A model generated the notes under the pieces. That model was not told the origin of the DNA. It saw nothing but the letters and a program-made list of their open reading frames with translations, and searched no databases. From contig JACJZJ010000002.1 of assembly GCA_020635675.1 (NCBI GenBank), forward strand, positions 558,001 through 622,000: a stretch of 64,000 nucleotides of DNA. Direction: 5' to 3'. The DNA is from Flavobacteriales bacterium. GTDB taxonomy: Bacteria > Bacteroidota > Bacteroidia > Flavobacteriales_F > PHOS-HE28. Positions within the stretch are counted from its first letter, which is position 1; each line of letters opens with the position of its first letter. The translations under genes were made by a program, and so were the position numbers. Of the stretch, positions 26,797 through 34,234 are shown in pieces.

Positions 26797-27900
26797 TTAG
26801 ACGATGGATTCCTTGTGCTCGTGGTGTTCCTCCACCGCCGCACCGATGTAGATGGCCGACAGGAAGGTGAACACGTACGCTTGAATGAAGGCCACCAGCA
26901 ACTCCAGGAGGCCCATGAACACGGTGAACGCCCAGGATCCGATGGCTACGCCGTAGCCGGCACCAGCGCTGGTCTCACCGAAAACGAAGATCAGACTGAA
27001 GAAGCTCAGAGCGATGATGTGCCCGGCCGCCATGTTGGCGAACAACCGGATCATCAGTACGAAGGGTTTCAGGAACATGCCCAGGATCTCCACGGGCGTA
27101 AGGATGACGAGCACCCACACCGGAACGCCGGGCATGGCCAGGATATGGCGCCAATAGTGTGCGTTGCCGTTCAATGTCACGATCACGAACGTGAAACAGG
27201 CCAGAATGAAGGTGATCGCGATATTGCCCGTCAGGTTCGCGCCCCCCGGGAAAATGGGGACCAGGCCAAGCAGGTTGTTCAGGAAAATAAAGAAGAAGAC
27301 CGTGAGCAGGAACGGCATGAACCGCTCGTACTTCTTCTTACCGATCGCGCTCTTGGCCACGTCGTCGCGGACGAACAGGATGATCGGCTCCAGCAGGTTC
27401 TGCAATCCCTTGGGTGCCTGACCGGTACGACGTGAGTAGCTCCGTGCGATCGAACCGAAGATGAGCAGCAACAGGACCACGCTCACGAAGAGGCTCACCA
27501 CGTTCTTGGTGATCGAGATGTCCCAGATGCGATCGGTGGCCGCTTCGTCCTCCAGGCCATTCGCGCCCACGGCGATCACCTCGCCTCCCTCGCTCAAGGC
27601 ATAGCCGTCATGGCTCGCGTGACCGTGTTCGAAACGAGCACTGCTGAAGACCTTAAGGCCGCGCTCGGAATCATACAGGATCACCGGGAGCGGGATCGAC
27701 GTATGGCCCCACAAATGCCAGCCATGCTCGTCAGCGATGTGCTCCAGGATCATTTTGCCGGCATTGAACTTCTCGACCTGTTCATGACCGGCACCGGAAC
27801 CCTGGTCGCCCGCCGGCCCCTCATGCTGGGCGCAGGCAGCCCCGACGAACGACAGGCCGAACATCAAGGAAGCGAGACGTGACAGGGCTTTCAGCGACAT
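26797..27900 (-). CDS. atpB: F0F1 ATP synthase A subunit
   Basis: A 367-residue a subunit, the membrane half-channel of F0. The essential arginine is in FVLMIRLFANMAAGHI, and the conserved VEILGMFLKP segment precedes it. The protein is longer than the E. coli subunit because of an N-terminal extension with a signal-peptide-like start (LASLMFGLSFVGAACAQ) and an exported segment of about 120 residues (HADEHGWHLWGH-like), a feature of Bacteroidota a subunits. I chose ATG 27900; the longer frame upstream has no similarity and a promoter-like element lies at 27933-27940. Confidence 0.95.
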   Translation of the reverse strand: MSLKALSRLASLMFGLSFVGAACAQHEGPAGDQGSGAGHEQVEKFNAGKMILEHIADEHGWHLWGHTSIPLPVILYDSERGLKVFSSARFEHGHASHDGYALSEGGEVIAVGANGLEDEAATDRIWDISITKNVVSLFVSVVLLLLIFGSIARSYSRRTGQAPKGLQNLLEPIILFVRDDVAKSAIGKKKYERFMPFLLTVFFFIFLNNLLGLVPIFPGGANLTGNIAITFILACFTFVIVTLNGNAHYWRHILAMPGVPVWVLVILTPVEILGMFLKPFVLMIRLFANMAAGHIIALSFFSLIFVFGETSAGAGYGVAIGSWAFTVFMGLLELLVAFIQAYVFTFLSAIYIGAAVEEHHEHKESIV

Positions 27901-27932
27901 CTGAGCGTTGGGAAGGGCTCTGTTTGCGGCCG

Positions 27933-27940
27933 CGAAGGTA
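27933..27940 (-). promoter_or_regulatory. Possible -7 element (TACCTTCG) before atpB
   Basis: A near match to TAnnTTTG, 32 bases upstream of the atpB ATG, inside the 88-base gap after the AtpZ-like gene. It could give the ATP synthase genes a promoter of their own. Confidence 0.35.
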
Positions 27941-27988
27941 GGTACTCCCCGGCAATTCAGGTACGCTATCGCCCAAGCGACCCCAAGG

Positions 27989-28225
27989 TCAGCGTCGGCC
28001 TGTCTCCTTGAAAAGGAAGACCATTGCTCCGGCGATCCCGGAAAAGGCGAGCACCAGGGTGAAGACGGGGAATTTCCAGCCGATGTGGTGATCGACCCAG
28101 CGGCCACCAAGCACACCGGCCAGGATCATCCCCGCCATTTGCAGCCCCAAGGCGCTGTATCGCAAATAGTCATTGTAGCCCTTGCGGGCCTTGTCGAGGT
28201 CCTCCTTGTCGGAGCGCTGTGTCAT
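27989..28225 (-). CDS. AtpZ/AtpI-family small membrane protein
   Basis: A 78-residue protein with two membrane helices: LGLQMAGMILAGVLGGRWVD and PVFTLVLAFSGIAGAMVFLF. The motif G-x-x-x-G-x-W-x-D between them is typical of the AtpZ/AtpI group found in front of ATP synthase genes, thought to help c-ring assembly or to act in Mg/Ca handling. The start is ATG 28225, overlapping the stop of the upstream gene as ATGA. The longer upstream frame runs antisense to nothing and in shadow of the upstream gene, so I trimmed it. Confidence 0.88.
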   Translation of the reverse strand: MTQRSDKEDLDKARKGYNDYLRYSALGLQMAGMILAGVLGGRWVDHHIGWKFPVFTLVLAFSGIAGAMVFLFKETGRR

Positions 28226-28590
28226 GATCGGGCCTGAAGGCGCATCAATCGGATCGTGGAGAAGGCCAGGTAGGCCAGATAGAGCGCAGCGAAAGCCACT
28301 GCCAGAGGCACTGCGCTGGGGCCGGGGAGGAGCGCGAGGATCGATGCGACCACAACCACGGAAACGAACATCTTGATCACCAGTACGGTCATGAAGCGAC
28401 GGACCAGGAGCTTCGGGTCCCTTCCCCCGGCGCCTTCCAGCCAGAGGTGAACGGCAAGGGTAAGAATGGTGAAATACCCGATCAGGGCGGCATACCAACC
28501 CGTGAAAGGCACGCCCAGGAAGCGCAGAACAACGGCCAGGCACAAAGCCATCAAAAGGCCGAACAGCAATACGGGGGGAACGGCGCGCAC
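28222..28590 (-). CDS. Small four-helix membrane protein of the atp cluster (AtpI-like)
   Basis: A 122-residue protein with four predicted membrane helices, starting with GTG 28590, 15 bases after the bactofilin stop and overlapping the AtpZ-like gene by 4 bases. The sequence is mostly hydrophobic and has no catalytic motif. Its length, four helices and position just before the AtpZ-like gene match the AtpI-like proteins of Bacteroidota ATP synthase clusters, so a role in assembly is inferred. I cannot name the exact family. Confidence 0.75.
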   Translation of the reverse strand: MRAVPPVLLFGLLMALCLAVVLRFLGVPFTGWYAALIGYFTILTLAVHLWLEGAGGRDPKLLVRRFMTVLVIKMFVSVVVVASILALLPGPSAVPLAVAFAALYLAYLAFSTIRLMRLQARS

Positions 28591-28604
28591 GGCCGTGTAT
28601 CAGA

Positions 28605-29081
28605 TCAACGGCCTGCCTGCTGGGCGCTGCCGGGGTTGCTGCTGGTCTCCGAGCGAGCGGCATCCGTGCGCAGCCGCACCGGGTCCATTTCCTTGACGAC
28701 CCCACCACCCATCGAACAGTTCCCTGTGAACACCGCACCGGGTTCGATCGCCAACTTCTTGGTGTTGATGTCGCCCTGCAATTTGGCCGTGGCCTTCAGG
28801 CTCAAAAGGTCCTGGCAGTTCACCTTTCCCACCACGGTGCCTTCAATGTCGCTGCTTTGACAGATCACCTCGCCTTCGATCATGCCGCTTTGCCCGACGA
28901 TCACGCGGCCGCGCGCATTGATGGTCCCCTTCACCTTGCCATCGATCCGGATGTTGCTGTCGGAACGGACCTCGCCTTCTATGGAGGTCCCCTCCATGAT
29001 GCTGTTGATCTTGCCGGAATTCACCGGTTCGGCTGCCTTGTTCATGGGTTCGGAGCGTTTTTCGTTCTGGAACAGCGCCAT
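28605..29081 (-). CDS. Bactofilin (polymer-forming cytoskeletal protein)
   Basis: A 158-residue bactofilin. The core (about residues 25-125) has the repeated short beta-strand pattern of the bactofilin right-handed beta-helix: GTSIEGEVRSDSNIRIDGKV, KGTINARGRVIVGQSGMIEG, EGTVVGKVNCQDLLSL. The ends are polar and look disordered. Bactofilins polymerise without nucleotide and scaffold wall enzymes or position envelope machines. It is the first gene after a strong promoter element at 29113-29120 and precedes the atp genes, with porW directly upstream. This arrangement is common in Bacteroidota, but its meaning is not settled. Confidence 0.93.
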   Translation of the reverse strand: MALFQNEKRSEPMNKAAEPVNSGKINSIMEGTSIEGEVRSDSNIRIDGKVKGTINARGRVIVGQSGMIEGEVICQSSDIEGTVVGKVNCQDLLSLKATAKLQGDINTKKLAIEPGAVFTGNCSMGGGVVKEMDPVRLRTDAARSETSSNPGSAQQAGR

Positions 29082-29112
29082 GGTCTGGTCGGATGAACGG
29101 GCCTTGGTTCCG

Positions 29113-29120
29113 CAAAGATA
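29113..29120 (-). promoter_or_regulatory. Promoter -7 element (TATCTTTG) before bactofilin/atp genes
   Basis: A perfect TAnnTTTG match 31 bases upstream of the bactofilin ATG, in the 69-base gap after porW. It probably drives bactofilin and the ATP synthase genes separately from porW. Confidence 0.55.
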
Positions 29121-29150
29121 ACAGCCTCAGGGGCTTATCACGGTCGCGCC

Positions 29151-31796
29151 CTATTGGGTTTTCAGGTAGTTGGCGTTGAAGAAGGCCGAGTAGGCCGCCA
29201 CATCCTTGTTCTTGTACAACTGGGAATAGTTGTCCGGGCTGATGGCGAATATGGGATAGCCTTGGTCGTTGATGCCAGAAAGCATGCCCACATCGTTCAG
29301 GAACTGCTCGTAATACGCCATGGCCGCCGCTTTGTCGGAGAACAGGCGCAGGAGGATCACCTGGGTGTGCGCGTCAAGGATGGTGTTCTCCACCAGGATG
29401 TTCTTGCCGGCGAAGTAGCGCATATTGAAATTGCTGATGCGTGTCTTGGCCTCTTCGATCGGGTCGGCGGTGTCCGGGTAGATGATCGCGATGTAATGGG
29501 GCCCCTTACCGGGCTGATAGTCGCTGCCCCCGCCTTTCTGTGGGGCATCATCGACCGATGAAGCAGCCCCCTTGTTCTCCCTGTCCAACACGGCCAGGAT
29601 CTCAGTGGCCGCCGTCGCCTCGTCCGAGTCCGGGAATTCGTCCTTGACCTCGTTCAACGCGATGCGGAATGCTGTCAGTTCGTGCATGCCGCCAACTGCC
29701 ATGGCCTTCAAGAGGTAGTATTTCGACAGCAGGTGGTTCTTCGGTTCATTGTCGATCACCGCATTGCAGGCGGTGATCACGCCCATCAGGTCACGTTGTC
29801 GGAACCGGTGGTAGACCTGGTCATATTCCGCTGCTTCCATCTGGCGATGAGCCTCGTCCGCCTCGAGCCGGTCCGGGTCCTGCACGAGCCGCGCGAATTC
29901 ACTGTCCGGCCAACGCTCCAGGATGATGTCCGCATAGTGTCGCGAGCTCGCCCCGCTGAAGTCGATGAACGTCCCGGAGCGCTCCTTTTCCAGATAGATG
30001 CGGTACATCTGATAGTAGGACTCCGGCGTGTAGCTGCAGTCCTCGAAGCGACTGTTCAGGTTCTCGAAGCTCTCGATGGCGTTGTCCACGTCCCCAAGCT
30101 TCTCCTTGTAGATCATTCCCGCCTTGTACAAGGCCTCGCACACACGGGCATCGCTGGCCATGATCGCGGCCGAGTCCTTTGGAATGTCCTTCAAGTAGAA
30201 ATCAGGGTCCTTCCAGTCGGGCAGGTCCTTCTCGTCCTCCTCATTGTTCGCCACTGATTCCTCCTCCTCCTCTTCACTCTCCTGTGCGATGGCCGAACCG
30301 CTTTTGTCGCTGCGTCGCCAATCGTCCTCCAATTTGCGGTCCCCCCATTTCTTCCGGAACTCCACCGCGCCGCGGGCGATCTGCTGGGCGTTGTAGAAGT
30401 ACCATTGTCCCCGGTCCGAGCCACCGGTCGGGGTGGCCGGCTTGACCTGGGTGGTCTGTGCCACCTCTCGGGCCGCGGCTTCGGCGGCCTGTTTTTCCTC
30501 CTCTTCCCGCTCCCGCTTTCGGATCAGGTCCCGCACCCGCTCCTCTCGTTCCTCTACGCTCATGCCGGCCAGGGCTTGCAAACTGTCCTCGTGCGCGATG
30601 ATCTCCAGTTGCTCCACCAGATCACCGAGCACCTCAGCGCGGGTGCTCACCTCATGAAAGCGGGGATGGGTCTCCGCCAGCACGGTGGTGGTACTGTCGT
30701 AGTACTTCTGGGCATTGGCATAAACGCGGTCATCGAAATACAGATCGGCCAGTCTCAGGTAGCTCTTCGCCTTCTGCTTCCGGTCCGTGGTGTTCACCAG
30801 GCAGCTCGTCTTCAGTTGGGCGATGGCGTCCTCCTTCTTGTTCTCCTTCAGATCCAGTTCCGCCAGGGCGTAGTGGATCATGTCGAAGTGGTCCACGTTC
30901 TTCTCGTCGCGGAGCATCTTGTGCAACTTCTTCCGCAAAGCTTCACTGTTGCCCTTGTTGAACGCAAGGGCCTGGAAGATCTGTGCATGGAAGGCAAGCT
31001 CATAGGACGGGTTCATGCGGACCACATGGGCATATTGGGCGATCGCCTTCTCTTCCTGCCCCTTCAGCTGATAGAGTTGCGCCAGTATGAACGCCCACCT
31101 TACGCGGTCCTGCCGATCTTTTGTGATATCCACGGCGCGTTCCAGTTCGATGATGGCATCGTCCACCTTTCCCCGATGCAGGTCCAGATCGGCCTGGACC
31201 GCCGCCAATTGGTCGTGGGGAAAACGCTTGGGCAGTTCCTTCACCTCCTTCACCTCGTCCAACACGCTCTGCGCGCGCGCATACTGCTCCACTTCGATCA
31301 GCGTACGTGACAGCCACACCCTGGCCTCCATCTGTTTGTCCTCGCCCTTGAACCGCCGACCGATGTAGTCGAAGATCCGCTGTGCGTCGAAGAAGTTGTG
31401 CTTGTAGAAATGGGACCTGCCGATCACAAAGTAGGCGTCATCGATCAACTTGTTGCGCTCCTTGCCTTTTACATCCATCGAGTGTCGCTCGATGACGAGC
31501 GAGCATTTCTCGATGCACTTCTCCAGTTCGGGAGCGGCCCCCTTTGCTTCGTCCTCGGTGCCATAGATGAAGAGCGGAAGCACTTCATCGAAATCATCGA
31601 TATGGTCATGCTCCAGCTGGGCGACGACCTCCTTGAGCTTCTCGTTGGCATTGAACCAGCCATTGTCCCTGGCGGTCAGTCGGTGGTAGGTCCTATTGGC
31701 AAAGCGGTCCTTGTTCGGAGAGCAGGCCGCCACGAGGCCCAGCACGATAAGCAAGGACCAGTGCAAGTGATCATATGGGCGAAAGGGGGCCGACAC
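29151..31796 (-). CDS. porW: Type IX secretion system accessory lipoprotein PorW/SprE
   Basis: An 881-residue TPR-containing lipoprotein starting with GTG 31796. The signal sequence ends in a lipobox (LVAACS, Cys at about residue 25). The next segment NRTYHRLTARDNGWFNANEK is the family hallmark of PorW/SprE. TPR-like helices follow to about residue 430, then a charged region rich in Glu/Lys/Arg (about 430-480, with a run of acidic residues near 510), more TPR-like helices, and a C-terminal domain (GPHYIAIIYPDTADPIEEAK) seen in this family. PorW links the PorK/N ring to the T9SS translocon, and SprE is needed for gliding and secretion in Flavobacterium. It lies between a glycosyltransferase gene and the bactofilin gene. 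Confidence 0.93.
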   Translation of the reverse strand: MSAPFRPYDHLHWSLLIVLGLVAACSPNKDRFANRTYHRLTARDNGWFNANEKLKEVVAQLEHDHIDDFDEVLPLFIYGTEDEAKGAAPELEKCIEKCSLVIERHSMDVKGKERNKLIDDAYFVIGRSHFYKHNFFDAQRIFDYIGRRFKGEDKQMEARVWLSRTLIEVEQYARAQSVLDEVKEVKELPKRFPHDQLAAVQADLDLHRGKVDDAIIELERAVDITKDRQDRVRWAFILAQLYQLKGQEEKAIAQYAHVVRMNPSYELAFHAQIFQALAFNKGNSEALRKKLHKMLRDEKNVDHFDMIHYALAELDLKENKKEDAIAQLKTSCLVNTTDRKQKAKSYLRLADLYFDDRVYANAQKYYDSTTTVLAETHPRFHEVSTRAEVLGDLVEQLEIIAHEDSLQALAGMSVEEREERVRDLIRKREREEEEKQAAEAAAREVAQTTQVKPATPTGGSDRGQWYFYNAQQIARGAVEFRKKWGDRKLEDDWRRSDKSGSAIAQESEEEEEESVANNEEDEKDLPDWKDPDFYLKDIPKDSAAIMASDARVCEALYKAGMIYKEKLGDVDNAIESFENLNSRFEDCSYTPESYYQMYRIYLEKERSGTFIDFSGASSRHYADIILERWPDSEFARLVQDPDRLEADEAHRQMEAAEYDQVYHRFRQRDLMGVITACNAVIDNEPKNHLLSKYYLLKAMAVGGMHELTAFRIALNEVKDEFPDSDEATAATEILAVLDRENKGAASSVDDAPQKGGGSDYQPGKGPHYIAIIYPDTADPIEEAKTRISNFNMRYFAGKNILVENTILDAHTQVILLRLFSDKAAAMAYYEQFLNDVGMLSGINDQGYPIFAISPDNYSQLYKNKDVAAYSAFFNANYLKTQ

Positions 31797-31823
31797 GCCT
31801 GCAATAACTGCGAAGGGCCGAAG

Positions 31824-33257
31824 TTATTTCATCCCTTCGATGGGGGCCATGCCCTCGGTGCGTTCAAAGAGGCGAACGGTGCTCAGACCGAGGTCGACCG
31901 GTTGGGCACCATCCGGTGGGGGCGCTCCGACAGGGCCGAGGAACCAGGCGTGCCGTGCGTTGTTGGGGTCCATGGAAATGAAGTGGTCGCGCAGCAGGTA
32001 GCCTTGCAGGTTCCAGCGTTCCCACAGTACAGGGTCGATGCCCACGAAAGCGCCTTGTGGCACGGTCTGGCCGATGCGTTCCACATCGGCCAGTATATCG
32101 GCATCGCGCAGCGGCCGCCCCCAGAGCGCGATCGCAACGAGGACCGCTCCGACCACGGTGATGCTGCCTGTAGTGCCGATCACACGTACCAGCCTGGTGC
32201 GCCCTCTTGTTCGCGCCAGTGCACGCTGCACCCCTTGGAACGACCACAGTCCCAGTCCCAATGCGATGAAGGGGAATGCGGGAACGCTGTAGAACGACTT
32301 CTGCACGAGGGTGAGCATCAAGGGTAGTACCCCGCTGAGACCGATCAGAAGCAGGGCAAGTGCCGCGCGACCACTATTTGGTACGGACCGCCCCCCGCGC
32401 CCCATGAACCACACCAGCGTAGCCAGGGCCAGGGGACCCGATTGTGAAAGGAACAGGTCCGACAGGATCCGCCAACGATGCGCCACGGTGTGTTGGTCCG
32501 CGATGCGATGCAACAGGCGCGTGTTCACATAGGTGGCCAGGTTCGCCCGTGCATCGGGCCAGGCGAGCAGGATGCCATAACCGAGGAGCACCACGACGAT
32601 CATGATGGTCATTCTGATCATCCCATGTGCGGGTCGCACTCTTCCGCTGACCAGCGCCCAGATCAACGGAGCGGCGATCGGGAAGGCCCCCGGTACGCCT
32701 TTGGTCAAGGTGGCCAGGAGGACCGCCAGGCCGGCCAGAGCCGTCCGCAGGGGTCGAAGGCCCCCTCCGGGACCAAGGGAAAGGAACACGGCGATCGCCG
32801 TGAACGCTCCCATCGTGACCTCGAGCATGTTGTTCACCGTGGCCCAGGCCACCTGTGGAACGAGGAGCCAGAGCAGCAACGGCCACCAAGACGTGGCATC
32901 GGCCACCGCCCTTGGGAGAACAAGACGCCAGGTCGCCAGCATCGCATAGGCGGTGACGGCCATGAGCATCAGACAATAGAGGTGCTCCACCCAGAAGCCA
33001 TCACCGAACGCACGGAACCACAGGGATTCCAGGCCGAACCCCAAGGGCGGGTGTTCGTGGAAATGATCAAGCCCGGCGAACCCGAAGCGGCTGAATATGG
33101 GCTCCCAGAACGTACCGATGCCATGCGCGAGATTGTGTGCGACAACGGCGTAGAGCATGCCGTCCATGAACATACCGCGCATGGCCAGTTGAGGGAGCAA
33201 CAGGGCGCATGCGAGGCCAAGAACAACACGTCCCACAGCACGCTCGGCAGTGATCAT
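31824..33257 (-). CDS. Glycosyltransferase family 39-like membrane protein
   Basis: A 477-residue membrane protein with about 11-12 hydrophobic helices. The first periplasmic loop has FMDGMLYAVVAHNLAHGIG with an acidic residue, then DHFHEHPPLGFGLESL; this D/E...EHPPL pattern is typical of ArnT/PMT-type (GT39/GT-C) enzymes that transfer sugars from polyprenyl-phosphate donors to lipids or proteins on the outer face of the inner membrane. The acceptor is unknown. I chose ATG 33257 because the longer frame overlaps the divergent M23 gene, and a TAATTTCC promoter-like element lies 5 bases before this ATG. The stop is 27 bases before porW, so the two may be co-transcribed. Confidence 0.85.
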   Translation of the reverse strand: MITAERAVGRVVLGLACALLLPQLAMRGMFMDGMLYAVVAHNLAHGIGTFWEPIFSRFGFAGLDHFHEHPPLGFGLESLWFRAFGDGFWVEHLYCLMLMAVTAYAMLATWRLVLPRAVADATSWWPLLLWLLVPQVAWATVNNMLEVTMGAFTAIAVFLSLGPGGGLRPLRTALAGLAVLLATLTKGVPGAFPIAAPLIWALVSGRVRPAHGMIRMTIMIVVVLLGYGILLAWPDARANLATYVNTRLLHRIADQHTVAHRWRILSDLFLSQSGPLALATLVWFMGRGGRSVPNSGRAALALLLIGLSGVLPLMLTLVQKSFYSVPAFPFIALGLGLWSFQGVQRALARTRGRTRLVRVIGTTGSITVVGAVLVAIALWGRPLRDADILADVERIGQTVPQGAFVGIDPVLWERWNLQGYLLRDHFISMDPNNARHAWFLGPVGAPPPDGAQPVDLGLSTVRLFERTEGMAPIEGMK

Positions 33258-33262
33258 GGCCC

Positions 33263-33270
33263 GGAAATTA
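33263..33270 (-). promoter_or_regulatory. Possible -7 element (TAATTTCC), glycosyltransferase gene
   Basis: Two mismatches to TAnnTTTG, 5 bases before the ATG of the minus-strand gene. The mRNA would have almost no leader. Confidence 0.35.
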
Positions 33271-33294
33271 GCGCGGCGCCCTGTCCCGGAGCCC

Positions 33295-33302
33295 GATATT
33301 TG
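33295..33302 (+). promoter_or_regulatory. Possible -7 element (GATATTTG), M23 peptidase gene
   Basis: One mismatch to TAnnTTTG, 4 bases before the M23 ATG at 33307. It supports this start over the longer upstream frame. Confidence 0.4.
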
Positions 33303-33306
33303 TCCG

Positions 33307-34191
33307 ATGGCCAAGGCAGAACGCGGAGGAGGGGGGGGGGTGTTACGTCGCTTGCGCAGCAAGTACCGCGTGCTGATGATCGACGAACGCACCTACGAGG
33401 AGCGGTTCAGTCTGCGGCTTTCGCGCATGAACGTATTGTTGGTAGCCGCGGGCGCTTTCGTATCGACCGCCCTGCTCGTGGGAGCGGTCATCGTGCTGAC
33501 CCCGCTGAAAAGGTACATCCCGGGGTATTCGGACCAGGACCTGAAGCGCTATGCGTTCCGAAGCACGGTGAAGGCCGATTCCCTCGCGGACGTGGTGCAC
33601 GTTCGCGACCAGTACATCGATAACCTGCGCCGCGTGCTCCGGGGAGAATTGCCGCCGGACAGCGCCAGCCTGTTCCGGCCCATTGAGAGCAAGCCTGTCG
33701 CCAACGACCTTGCACCAGGGGCGGCCGATAGCGCCCTGAGACAGCGTATCCAGCAGGAGGAGGCGTACGCTTTGGCGGGCGAATTGGCCGAGCGGGACGA
33801 CCGCCGGCGCCAACTGGCCGGTGTCTTCTTTTTTCCTCCCCTACGCGGGATCGTCACGAACAACTTCGACCGGGAGCAAGGTCACTATGGGATCGATGTG
33901 GTCTCCAAGGCGGACGAAGCGGTGAAGGCCTGTCTTGACGGCACCGTGATCACCGCCACGTGGACCACGGATGGCGGCCATATCCTGCAGGTCCAGCATC
34001 ATAACGACCTCGTGAGCGTGTACAAGCATTGCAGTGTATTGCTCAAGCGTGTGGGCGACAGGGTGAAGGCCGGTGAGGCCGTGGCCATCGTGGGTGATAG
34101 TGGCGAGCTGACCACCGGACCGCACCTTCACTTCGAGCTCTGGTTGAACGGTGAGGCCATCGATCCACAGGTCTACATGGTCTTCCAGTGA
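33307..34191 (+). CDS. M23 family metallopeptidase (LytM-type), one membrane helix
   Basis: A 294-residue peptidoglycan endopeptidase-like protein. After a basic N-terminus there is one membrane helix (NVLLVAAGAFVSTALLVGAV, about residues 40-60), then a linker with coiled-coil character, then the LytM/M23 domain (about 180-294). Zinc ligands and catalytic residues are intact: His and Asp in HYGIDVV, and the HLHFE motif near the end (LTTGPHLHFELWLNG). It should cut cross-links of the wall, or activate another hydrolase. A G10 run covers codons 9-12. It is followed after 43 bases by the GH3 gene, a pairing seen in other Bacteroidota. Confidence 0.94.
   Translation: MAKAERGGGGGVLRRLRSKYRVLMIDERTYEERFSLRLSRMNVLLVAAGAFVSTALLVGAVIVLTPLKRYIPGYSDQDLKRYAFRSTVKADSLADVVHVRDQYIDNLRRVLRGELPPDSASLFRPIESKPVANDLAPGAADSALRQRIQQEEAYALAGELAERDDRRRQLAGVFFFPPLRGIVTNNFDREQGHYGIDVVSKADEAVKACLDGTVITATWTTDGGHILQVQHHNDLVSVYKHCSVLLKRVGDRVKAGEAVAIVGDSGELTTGPHLHFELWLNGEAIDPQVYMVFQ
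33331..33340 (+). repeat. G10 homopolymer in the 5' end of the M23 gene
   Basis: Ten consecutive G fill codons 9-11 and the first base of codon 12 of the M23 peptidase gene (Gly-Gly-Gly-Val). The reading frame is intact at length 10; gain or loss of one base would stop expression after a few codons. Confidence 0.95.
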
Positions 34192-34234
34192 GCACCTTCG
34201 TTCATTCACCTTCGAGCGACAAGCGCCTCCCGGA

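Noticed and set aside
23574..27435. Long plus-strand frames opposite the ATP synthase genes (23574-25517 and 25246-27435)
   Set aside because: They are the antisense of conserved atp genes on the minus strand.
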